A stretch of 6,570 nucleotides of DNA. Source: Acidobacteriota bacterium (GTDB lineage Bacteria; Acidobacteriota; Terriglobia; UBA7540). A program made the translations under genes and the position numbers. The stretch spans positions 1 to 6,570 of the forward strand of contig JAJYJL010000479.1 of the NCBI GenBank assembly GCA_021789565.1. The letters run 5' to 3'. Under the pieces are notes generated by a model, which worked only from the letters and a program-made list of their open reading frames with translations, ran no database searches and had not been told where the DNA came from. Shown here piece by piece: positions 1 through 5,457 of this stretch. Numbering within the stretch: the first letter of the stretch is position 1; every line of letters begins with the position of its first letter.

Positions 1-93
1 ACCCCGTGACCTGTGATCCCACCTATGGGACCGTCTGCACTACGAGAAAGTTCGTCTGGCATCGCAAAACTCAGGCAAAATAGGGCCATTGAC

Positions 94-103
94 AAGGGAG
101 GAG
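94..103 (+). promoter_or_regulatory. Ribosome binding site deciding the start of the Tat-exported protein gene
   Basis: The purine run AAGGGAGGAG holds a full GGAGG core at 97-101, five bases before the ATG at 107. An in-frame TTG at 89 lies upstream of this site and would put the ribosome binding site inside the gene, so ATG 107 is the better start. That start also places the twin-arginine motif close to the N-terminus, as expected of a Tat signal. Confidence 0.85.
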
Positions 104-106
104 CTC

Positions 107-1069
107 ATGAGCAAAAACCTGACACGACGGGATTTTCTTGCGAACGCCGGCGGTGTGGCGGCCGTGGCTGGCGCCGGTCCGCGTTTGTGGGCCAACGCGG
201 CGGCGGGCGCCCGCCATTTGCGGCTGGGAGGCCCCATTTTTCTGAAGTCGGATGACCCGGCCGAGCTGGCCGAGGAGCATCGGCGGCTGGGCTATCGCGC
301 GGCATACGCTCCCGAGGTGAAGGCAAGCGATTCGGACAGGATCAAGGCGATTATCAAGGAATTTGCCGCCCGCGATGTGGCGCTGGCCGAGGTTGGAGCG
401 TGGGTGAACATGGCTGATCCTGATCCGGCAAAGCGGCGCAAGAACCTTTCCTACGTCGAGGAGCGGCTGGCGCTGGCGGACAGGCTGGGCGCGCGGTGCT
501 GCGTTGATATTGCGGGGTCCTTCAATGCCCATCAGTGGGACGGTCCCGATCCCGGAAACATCACCGATAAATTTATCGAGGCCACTGTGGAGAATTGCCG
601 CCTCGTTATCGATGCCGTTAAGCCCACCCGCACCAAGTTCTCCATTGAAATGATGCCCTTCACTTTTCCCACGGGGCCGGACGATTATTTGCAGCTATTG
701 CGCAAAGTGGACCGCAAAGCGTTTGGCGTCCATCTGGATGTGTGCAACGTCATCAACAGCCCGGAACGCATGTACCACAACCGCGCCGTTATCGAGGAAT
801 GCTTCCGCAAGCTGAGCCCCTGGATTGTTTCCTGCCACGCCAAGGATTTGCAGTGGAAGCGCTATTCCCAGGTGTGCCTGCTGGAAGTGATCCCCGGCCA
901 CGGCGTGTTGGACTACCGCGCCTACCTGCGCGGCGTTTTGAGTCTGCCTGTTGACGCTCCGCTGATGCTGGAGCACTTGAAAACAGCGGAAGAATACGAT
1001 GAAGGCCGGCGGTATATCCAGAAAGTGGGCCATGAAATGGGGCTTTCCTTCAACTCTGAAGGTTCTTGA
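107..1069 (+). CDS. Tat-exported sugar phosphate isomerase/epimerase-like TIM-barrel protein
   Basis: A 320-residue protein that looks complete. The N-terminus is a twin-arginine signal: RRDFL at residues 7-11, then an Ala/Gly-rich hydrophobic stretch and a possible signal peptidase site after A-N-A (29-31), so the folded protein is probably exported to the periplasm. The rest resembles the xylose-isomerase-like TIM-barrel superfamily (AP endonuclease family 2 fold). Candidate metal ligands fall in strand-end motifs in the family's order: E181 (SIEMMP), D211 (GVHLDVCN), H244 (SCHAKD) and E289 (LMLEHL). H209 and H265 (PGHG) are also likely active-site residues. Family members isomerise, epimerise or dehydrate sugars and polyols. 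The substrate here cannot be read from sequence, so I give no gene symbol. Exported, Tat-dependent versions are common in Acidobacteriota and Planctomycetota. The next gene is over 850 bases away, so it is probably transcribed separately from the tad genes. Fold and export call are strong; the exact reaction is unknown. Confidence 0.85.
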   Translation: MSKNLTRRDFLANAGGVAAVAGAGPRLWANAAAGARHLRLGGPIFLKSDDPAELAEEHRRLGYRAAYAPEVKASDSDRIKAIIKEFAARDVALAEVGAWVNMADPDPAKRRKNLSYVEERLALADRLGARCCVDIAGSFNAHQWDGPDPGNITDKFIEATVENCRLVIDAVKPTRTKFSIEMMPFTFPTGPDDYLQLLRKVDRKAFGVHLDVCNVINSPERMYHNRAVIEECFRKLSPWIVSCHAKDLQWKRYSQVCLLEVIPGHGVLDYRAYLRGVLSLPVDAPLMLEHLKTAEEYDEGRRYIQKVGHEMGLSFNSEGS

Positions 1070-1147
1070 AATCACCATTTCCCGAACGGAGCGCGGCCCT
1101 CCGCATTCTGAGGTCCACCGTTCTTGTCCAGACAAGCGCCGCAGATC

Positions 1148-1170
1148 CCGCAGGGCGGGGCGGCCTGCGG
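1148..1170. repeat. Hairpin downstream of the isomerase-like gene (possible terminator)
   Basis: Arms CCGCAGG (1148-1154) and CCTGCGG (1164-1170) are perfectly complementary over 7 bp around a 9-base loop. It is preceded by CTTGTC-CA-GACAAG (1123-1136) and followed by CCGCT-TC-AGCGG (1175-1186). Three hairpins within about 65 bases of each other could end transcription of the upstream gene, but none has a downstream T-run, so an intrinsic terminator is not supported. Confidence 0.4.
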
Positions 1171-1283
1171 TACACCGCTTCAGCGGCTGAGACCGCTATG
1201 AATCGCAGCGGCGCTGATGAGGCATCTGACGCCGCATCTCCCTGAAGGCCGGCACCCGGGTCTGCGACCGGCGAAGCTGAGTG

Positions 1284-1293
1284 GGGCTAGAAT
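1284..1293 (+). promoter_or_regulatory. Promoter-like -10 box (TAGAAT) in the intergenic region
   Basis: GGGCTAGAAT ends in a good -10 hexamer, TAGAAT at 1288-1293. The identical 10-mer occurs at 4322-4331 in front of the galT-like gene. No clear -35 is visible at the usual distance; TGCGACC at 1263-1269 is a weak candidate with a long spacer. A near-perfect 15-bp dyad (1296-1310, GGTGGTG-T-CACAACC, one mismatched pair) lies just downstream, where an operator could sit. If used, the transcript would have a leader of over 600 bases before the tadE-like gene, or would be a noncoding RNA. Confidence 0.3.
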
Positions 1294-1373
1294 GAGGTGG
1301 TGTCACAACCGCCCCGCAACAAGCGACGCCAATGATCACAGCGCACCGGCGGACATGAACATCAATCAGGGCC

Positions 1374-1388
1374 TCTCGCTTCGCGAGA
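1374..1388. repeat. Short perfect hairpin
   Basis: TCTCGC (1374-1379), loop TTC, GCGAGA (1383-1388). It would form a stable small stem-loop in RNA from either strand. There is no adjoining T-run and no gene end nearby; its role is unknown. Confidence 0.35.
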
Positions 1389-1586
1389 ACGCAGACACTA
1401 CAAAGCCAATATCTCCGCCACCCGCCCTCGGGGCGCGCCGCCGCAAAGACCCCCGCGCCTCGCATGGTCCTCCTCGCGAAAACTGGGAAAGGGTCCGTCG
1501 TCTAACTGTCGTTAGCCAATCTGAGCGCTTCACAACAAACAATTCTGACCTGGAGGTGACGTTCGTCGCAATAGGACCACAGTTCC

Positions 1587-1671
1587 AGTTATCTGATTGC
1601 GGGTAACTAATCGTATACGGCCTTCGGGACCTGCTGTTCGGCTTTTTCCTTTCAGCCGTGGCTCGAAGGCC
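1587..1671 (+). promoter_or_regulatory. Structured leader segment upstream of the tad genes
   Basis: Two successive potential RNA structures. The first pairs AGTTATC (1587-1593) with GGTAACT (1602-1608), including one G-U pair, around an 8-base loop. The second is nested: an outer 8-bp perfect stem GGCCTTCG (1619-1626) with CGAAGGCC (1664-1671) encloses an inner stem CGGCT (1639-1643) with AGCCG (1654-1658). An 8-bp perfect outer stem around a separate inner stem is more than expected by chance in so short a stretch. I do not recognise a known riboswitch class; the cyclic-di-GMP-I core motifs were looked for and are absent. Confidence 0.35.
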
Positions 1672-1691
1672 AAAGCTGAAGACCTATTAGT

Positions 1692-1709
1692 CCCCAGTAA
1701 ATACAGGGG
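1692..1709. promoter_or_regulatory. 18-bp operator-like dyad
   Basis: CCCCAGTA-AA-TACAGGGG is a near-perfect inverted repeat: seven of eight arm positions match, with only the A/A pair at 1696/1705 failing. This is the symmetry expected of a site for a dimeric regulator. It sits about 215 bases before the tadE-like start, in AT-richer DNA. The regulator is not in this window. It could also form the stem of an RNA hairpin, with G-U pairs extending it to 1690-1711. Confidence 0.4.
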
Positions 1710-1841
1710 GTCTAGACATATTCATGGGACAGATGGATTCCAAGCCCACTCAGTCACAAAGCAGCGCGCTCCGCATATACCCGAAGAGCCTGGAGCGAAA
1801 GCAACGCAGCCATTAACGTTACAATAAACAGCGCCGGCTAT

Positions 1842-1863
1842 AGGTACTTCCGTAATGGTACCT
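1842..1863. promoter_or_regulatory. Inverted repeat close to the tadE-like start
   Basis: AGGTAC (1842-1847) and GTACCT (1858-1863) form a perfect 6-bp dyad around a 10-base spacer, ending 62 bases before the ATG. The short palindrome TAACGTTA (1814-1821) lies just upstream. It could be an operator or a leader hairpin; the sequence does not decide which. Confidence 0.3.
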
Positions 1864-1925
1864 CTGTACGATTGTGCTCCTTCGCAGCGTGCTGTAAAAA
1901 GGAAGCCCAAGGAGGATTGTACAGG

Positions 1926-2600
1926 ATGACAACAAATTCAGAAGAACGCCCGGCAGCGGGAAACGAGCAAGGAAACGGCCTCTTGAGCAGGACTTGCACA
2001 TTTCTGCGCCAGCGGCTTCCTGTCTTCCGTCGCGCCTGCGCAGGCTCAGGGCAGTTTCAAACAATGGGGTGGCTGCGAACCGAAGGGTCCGAGTTGGTCG
2101 AGTTGGCTCTCCTCGTTCCGATCTTGCTGGTCATGGTCGGCGGCATAATGGACTTTGGGACGGCCTACAACCTGAAGCAAAAACTCGCCAACGCAGCCCG
2201 CGAAGGGGCGCGATTGGGCGCGTCGCAGCCGCACGCCGATTTGAGCACAAGCAGTCCGGCGTCCGTGCAGGCCATCAAAGATGATGTGACGACCTATTTG
2301 CAACAGGCAGGCGTCGACACTTCATTTATCGGCTCGAGCATGAGCTACGATCCGGCCACACCCTGTACGGCGACTTACTACACCACTTCCGGGGGCGTCA
2401 ATTATGGCCTCGAGATCAAGAGGTGCATTCCGATAGTGGACACCAGCGGCACGATTCTCTTGGAAACCCAGGTGACTTTGACCTATCCCTACGGCTGGAC
2501 TTATGGTTTCAACCATGTGATCAAACTAATGGTCCCGTCTGCCCTGATAGCGTCCACAATCGCAATTGAGACCGATGCCACGATGGCGAATTTATCCTGA
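1926..2600 (+). CDS. TadE-like minor pseudopilin (tight-adherence pilus assembly)
   Basis: A 224-residue protein. The start is ATG 1926, chosen for the strong AAGGAGG site at 1909-1915; other in-frame starts further upstream lack one. A polar, Arg-rich N-terminal leader of about 50 residues precedes the TadE hallmark: G54-S-E-L-V-E59, then a hydrophobic segment to about residue 80, then D76-F and the helix ending NAAREGAR (89-96). Glycine followed by glutamate at +5 matches the prepilin-peptidase site known for TadE/TadF pseudopilins, so cleavage after G54 is likely. The remaining 130 residues would lie outside the inner membrane and have two cysteines (C-T-A at the TPCTA motif and KRC). TadE proteins are membrane-anchored minor components of Flp/Tad pilus or related secretion machines. 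The leader peptide is long for the family. The TadG-like gene follows after 14 bases, so the two are co-transcribed. Family call is firm; the processing site is inferred. Confidence 0.9.
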   Translation: MTTNSEERPAAGNEQGNGLLSRTCTFLRQRLPVFRRACAGSGQFQTMGWLRTEGSELVELALLVPILLVMVGGIMDFGTAYNLKQKLANAAREGARLGASQPHADLSTSSPASVQAIKDDVTTYLQQAGVDTSFIGSSMSYDPATPCTATYYTTSGGVNYGLEIKRCIPIVDTSGTILLETQVTLTYPYGWTYGFNHVIKLMVPSALIASTIAIETDATMANLS

Positions 2601-2606
2601 GAGGAG
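2601..2606 (+). promoter_or_regulatory. Ribosome binding site of the TadG-like gene
   Basis: GAGGAG follows directly on the TGA of the tadE-like gene and lies eight bases before ATG 2615. It fixes the start of the TadG-like gene and shows the two genes are translated from one message. Confidence 0.75.
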
Positions 2607-2614
2607 CCCTATCA

Positions 2615-4021
2615 ATGTCAGTAAAACGAGAGAGGTGCGCGCCGCCGAAAAGCGACCGCGGCAGCGCCATCATCATTGCCGCTGTGGGAATGATTTTCAT
2701 TCTGGGGATGGCCGGCCTGGCTGTGGATCTCGCCTCGCTTTATGTGGCGCGGAGCCAGGCCCAGCGCGCCGCCGACGCAGCGGCGCTGGCGGGTGCGCGG
2801 GCTTTTACCGACCAGGGATGCGTTACCGGAGACGGTGGGACCCTCAGCGGAGCGTGCCTGGCGCTGGCCAAACAGCGGGCCGAATTGGTTGGAAATCAGA
2901 ACCTGATTGCGGGTGTGAGTCCGGGCATCACGGATGCTGATATCACGTTCCCCTCCACCTCCACCAGCGACCCCCAGGTTGAAGTAATCGCGGGGCGGGG
3001 CACGTACAACGGCGCCAACCATAATAATCCCCTGCCGACCTTCTTCATGAAAATCTTCGGTGTCAACACCGCTTCCGTCTCGGCAATGGCAACGGCCGAA
3101 GCCTACAACCCTTCCGGGACCGGCGGCGCGCCGGTCGGCGAGAAATGCGTAAAGCCGTGGCTGTTTCCGAACTGCGACGAGTTCAATACGTCAGAGAGCA
3201 ACCCGAACTGCGCGAACGGAGCCGGACCCTTTGTCGAAAACGGCGTGGTGGCGCGTCCGGTAAATTATCCCAATGGGGCGCTCGGAGAACCCTACATGCT
3301 GAAGCCTGGGGCGCCAAGCGGCGCGGCCTCTCCCGGGCAATATTACGCCGCCTACATTCCCCCAGACTCCAATTCCCCCAGCGTCTGCCCGTCGTGTGCC
3401 AGTTCCGGCACGGGGCAAGGGGGCACGGGCAGCGCCGCCCTTTACAGCGCCAACATCTCCTGCTGCAACCAGACCCCCTTGGTCTGCGGCGGAACGTTCC
3501 AACTGAACACCACCCTGCAGAGCAACCCTGGGAATATGGCCGGTCCAACCTATCAGGGAGTGGATTGCCTGATTCACCAGGACACCCAGAGCGGCGGCAG
3601 CTCGAGCTGCGGCCAGGATTACGTTCAGGGTAGCAGCAACAATTGTACGACGCCCTCAGACGCCAGCGCGATGCCTGCGCTGCCGGTCTACCCTCCCGCC
3701 CTCATGCCGGGCTTGAACAACCCGTATAGCCCCGGAGGCAGCCAGCCGATTTCGTTCACCGACTCCGATTCCGTGGCGACGGTGCCGATCTACGACGGCA
3801 TCATCTCGTCGGGTCAAAATACGGTCACGGTTGCCGGCTTCCTCAACCTTTTCCTGCGCAACGTAGCAGCACAGGGGAACCCGAAGGGAACGGTTTACGC
3901 CTACGTTCTCGCAGTGGTGCCTTGCCCCAGTGGCGGAAGCCTTGCGGGCGCCGGGGGCAGTGGCAACGTCGTGATGGGATCGGGAGGCTCGGCCATTCCC
4001 GTGCGGCTGATCCACCAGTAG
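2615..4021 (+). CDS. TadG-like pilus-assembly protein with N-terminal Tad domain and Cys-rich ectodomain
   Basis: A 468-residue protein. After a short charged N-terminus comes R15-G-S-A and a hydrophobic span (about 17-40), then the characteristic D38-L-A-S-L-Y-V, A-R-S-Q-A-Q-R-A-A-D-A-A-A-L-A-G-A-R (45-62): the TadG/Tad-domain signature of a single-pass protein with its bulk outside the inner membrane. Unlike the TadE-like partner, it has no glutamate at +5 after the glycine, so pseudopilin-type processing is not expected. The C-terminal 300 residues are rich in Gly, Ser, Asn, Pro and Cys: 14 of 15 cysteines follow the membrane span, including CPSC (258-261), CC (283-284) and closely spaced singles. 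I see no von Willebrand A metal site (DxSxS), which many TadG proteins carry. Disulfide-stabilised surface or periplasmic folding is my inference. The family assignment rests on the N-terminal domain; the rest is unrecognised. Confidence 0.85.
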   Translation: MSVKRERCAPPKSDRGSAIIIAAVGMIFILGMAGLAVDLASLYVARSQAQRAADAAALAGARAFTDQGCVTGDGGTLSGACLALAKQRAELVGNQNLIAGVSPGITDADITFPSTSTSDPQVEVIAGRGTYNGANHNNPLPTFFMKIFGVNTASVSAMATAEAYNPSGTGGAPVGEKCVKPWLFPNCDEFNTSESNPNCANGAGPFVENGVVARPVNYPNGALGEPYMLKPGAPSGAASPGQYYAAYIPPDSNSPSVCPSCASSGTGQGGTGSAALYSANISCCNQTPLVCGGTFQLNTTLQSNPGNMAGPTYQGVDCLIHQDTQSGGSSSCGQDYVQGSSNNCTTPSDASAMPALPVYPPALMPGLNNPYSPGGSQPISFTDSDSVATVPIYDGIISSGQNTVTVAGFLNLFLRNVAAQGNPKGTVYAYVLAVVPCPSGGSLAGAGGSGNVVMGSGGSAIPVRLIHQ

Positions 4022-4100
4022 ATTGGCGATTTGCCGATTGGGACTATGCCACAAAGCCATAATCCGGCCCGCCAGGCGTTTGCATTTCTAATGAGAACGG

Positions 4101-4121
4101 GGACCGCAAAACCGGCGGTCC
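4101..4121 (+). terminator. Hairpin after the tad unit, possible terminator
   Basis: GGACCGC (4101-4107) and GCGGTCC (4115-4121) form a perfect 7-bp stem around AAAACCG, extendable outward through G-T and G-C pairs. It lies 80 bases after the stop of the TadG-like gene. No T-run follows, so it is at best a weak or factor-assisted terminator, or an RNA-end stabiliser. Confidence 0.35.
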
Positions 4122-4169
4122 TCACTACATGCTGAGGGGGCAGTTTCCGCCGTCCGTGGCTCTCGCGAA

Positions 4170-4230
4170 CAGACCTCTCACCCGGTCCCGCCTTGCGGGA
4201 CGCGACCACCCTCTCCCCACAGCAGAGGGC
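4170..4230. repeat. Palindrome-rich element resembling a dispersed intergenic repeat
   Basis: GTCCCGC-CTT-GCGGGAC (4185-4201) is a perfect 7-bp hairpin. Eight bases later CCCTCT (4209-4214) pairs with AGAGGG (4224-4229). A pyrimidine-rich stretch (CTCTCACCCGG) leads in. Two hairpins in the setting CTCACCCGGT...CCACCCTCTCCCC...GAGGG match the general pattern of short dispersed palindromic elements (REP/MITE-like) found between genes in many GC-rich bacteria. Only one copy is present here, so its repeat nature is inferred. Confidence 0.4.
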
Positions 4231-4321
4231 AAGGACCTCACTGGGCATCCTCCCGGCACGGGGATGTGCCTCATCCATTCAAAACTGCGGAACGTATGTG
4301 CGACCCACGCGTAGCCGGTTC

Positions 4322-4331
4322 GGGCTAGAAT
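4322..4331 (+). promoter_or_regulatory. Promoter-like -10 box (TAGAAT) upstream of galT
   Basis: GGGCTAGAAT contains a near-consensus -10 hexamer at 4326-4331, 94 bases before the ATG of galT. The same 10-mer occurs at 1284-1293. No good -35 hexamer is seen 16-18 bases upstream; TGCGACC at 4299-4305 is a weak, distant candidate. Position and recurrence make it the best promoter guess for the galT-HAD-HEAT unit. Confidence 0.4.
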
Positions 4332-4425
4332 AGGAAACAGTGCCTGCGGTGTTGCCGGGCCCTGCAGGCCGGGCGCCTGGCGCAACCCCGGCGGAAGAAC
4401 GCACAGCTTGCTCCAAGGATGGACC

Positions 4426-5454
4426 ATGCCTGTACTGCGACTGGATCCCGTTTGGCGGCGGTGGGTGATCACCGGCGAGCGTCCCGCTATGCCCGACGCG
4501 CTGGACTCGGCGGAGTTGTGTCCTTTCTGCCCGGGGAACGAAGGGTTTACGCCCCCGGCGATCCGCGAACACAAGGACGCCAGCGGCAAGTGGGACGTCC
4601 GGGTTTTTCACGACCGGGCCCCCTTGTTCCGCGTGGAGGGCGGCCTGAACCGGGAGGCTGAAGGCCTGTATGACCGCATGAACGCCCTGGGCGCGCACGA
4701 AATCGTGGTGGAGAGTAACCAGCACGGGAAGACGCTGGCCGCGCTTTCCCCCGAGCACATTGCCTGCGTGCTGGAAATCTGCCGCGACCGGATTTGCGAC
4801 TTGAAGCAGGACCCGCGCTTCCGTTACGTCTCGCTCTTCAAGGACCAGGGCCGGGCGCGTCCCGCCGCCGAGGAGCACGGCCACTCGCAAATCCTGGCCA
4901 TTCCGGTGCTTCCCACGCTGGTCGAGCGCGAACTCCGCTGGAGCCTGTCCCACTTCCAGCGCAAGGAGCGGTGCCTCTACTGCGACGTCCTTTATCAGGA
5001 AATCCAGACGGGCTCGCGGTTGGTTGACCGGAGCCATGATTTTGTCTGCCTGTGCCCGTATGCCTCGCGCTTCCCTTATGAAATCTGCGTGCTGCCGGCG
5101 GAACACAACTCGTCGTTTGAGCGGGACATGGCCGGCGAGGGGCGCGTGCTTCGGCTGGCAAAGTTCCTGAAGATGGCCCTGCTGCGGGTCGAGAAAATTT
5201 CCGACAGGCTGCGGCTGGTGCTGCACACGGAGCCCAACCTGGCCGCCACGGAAGCCGATCCGGATCGCTGGAAAACGGTGAGGGACGACTTCCACTGGCA
5301 CCTCGAGATTTATCCCGAGATTGAGGCTGACACGGGCCATTTTGATTCGGAAAGCTTTTACTACAATCCCATTCCCGCGGAGGACGCCGCTCTTGCCTTG
5401 CGGGCGATTGAAGTGGGAGAGGAAATCGATCCGCCCGCAGGCGAAGGTGACTGA
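4426..5454 (+). CDS. galT: Galactose-1-phosphate uridylyltransferase family protein (divergent GalT)
   Basis: A 342-residue cytoplasmic protein of the HIT-superfamily GalT family, which moves a nucleotidyl group between a nucleotide sugar and a sugar 1-phosphate through a uridylyl- or adenylyl-histidine. ATG 4426 is preceded by AAGGA at 4415-4419; an in-frame TTG at 4408 lies before that site and is rejected. Visible: the zinc pair C32-P-F-C35; N98-Q-H100, matching the third zinc ligand; H151-G-H153-S-Q155, with H153 as the nucleophile and H151 a zinc ligand; a second C183-L-Y-C186; the F-C-PYASRFPYE block (207-219); and FHWHLEIYP (289-297). Length is normal for the family. Odd features: the loop before the catalytic histidine reads FKDQGRARPAAEEHGHSQ. 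The conserved Asn (E. coli N153) is Asp140 and the phosphate-binding Ser (E. coli S161) is Ala148. The usual glycine-rich GTG near the C-terminus reads ESESFYYNP-like (D307-S-E-S-F). Substrate may therefore differ. No galK or galE is in view. Confidence 0.85.
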   Translation: MPVLRLDPVWRRWVITGERPAMPDALDSAELCPFCPGNEGFTPPAIREHKDASGKWDVRVFHDRAPLFRVEGGLNREAEGLYDRMNALGAHEIVVESNQHGKTLAALSPEHIACVLEICRDRICDLKQDPRFRYVSLFKDQGRARPAAEEHGHSQILAIPVLPTLVERELRWSLSHFQRKERCLYCDVLYQEIQTGSRLVDRSHDFVCLCPYASRFPYEICVLPAEHNSSFERDMAGEGRVLRLAKFLKMALLRVEKISDRLRLVLHTEPNLAATEADPDRWKTVRDDFHWHLEIYPEIEADTGHFDSESFYYNPIPAEDAALALRAIEVGEEIDPPAGEGD

Positions 5455-5457
5455 CGG

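Larger units (their letters stand above)
1070..1925. other. Long intergenic region with no convincing gene
   Basis: About 850 bases separate the isomerase-like gene from the tadE-like gene. Open frames of 60-130 codons exist on both strands, but none has a good ribosome binding site together with a recognisable protein pattern; their translations are rich in Arg, Pro and Ser, as in chance frames of GC-rich DNA. The first half is GC-rich with short perfect hairpins (1123-1136, 1148-1170, 1175-1186, 1374-1388) and a TAGAAT box at 1288-1293. The second half, from about 1500, is visibly richer in A and T and holds three consecutive dyads (1587-1608, 1619-1671, 1692-1709) plus one near the gene (1842-1863). 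I read it as terminator/spacer DNA followed by a long regulatory leader for the tad genes. A small noncoding RNA is possible but unproven. Confidence 0.6.
4022..4425. other. Intergenic region between the tad unit and the galT unit
   Basis: About 400 bases without a supported gene. In order it contains a short direct repeat, GATTGG, just after the tad stop (4021-4026 and 4036-4041), a hairpin at 4101-4121, a palindrome-rich stretch at about 4170-4230, a TAGAAT promoter-like box at 4326-4331, and a GC-rich leader before galT. In the leader, GTTGC (4351-4355) can pair with GCAAC (4382-4386). Confidence 0.6.

Noticed and set aside
89..94. TTGACA as a -35 box
   Set aside because: It overlaps the ribosome binding site of the gene at 107 and has no usable -10 before the start codon, so it is likely chance.
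1196..1465. 89-codon minus strand frame in the intergenic region
   Set aside because: No ribosome site and no recognisable family. The Cys- and Val-containing middle is not a convincing membrane span.
1217..1606. 129-codon + strand frame in the intergenic region
   Set aside because: No ribosome binding site before the ATG, a Pro/Arg/Ser-rich product with no pattern, and the frame spans promoter-like and hairpin sequences.
1597..1827. 76-codon + strand frame in the tad leader
   Set aside because: It lies over the hairpins and the dyad at 1692-1709, and its product resembles no protein family.
1500..1900. Cyclic-di-GMP-I riboswitch upstream of the tad genes
   Set aside because: Plausible by context, but the conserved core blocks, such as a GACGCAAAGCC-like segment paired with a CACGCACAGGGCAAACC-like segment, are not present.
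1070..1925. tRNA or mobile-element remnant in the long spacer
   Set aside because: No T-loop GGTTCGANTCC pattern, no transposase-like frame and no terminal inverted repeats were found.
3145..3633. 162-codon + strand frame inside the TadG-like gene
   Set aside because: It is a shifted frame within a gene with a clear start, ribosome site and Tad domain; its product is Arg/Pro-rich with no pattern.
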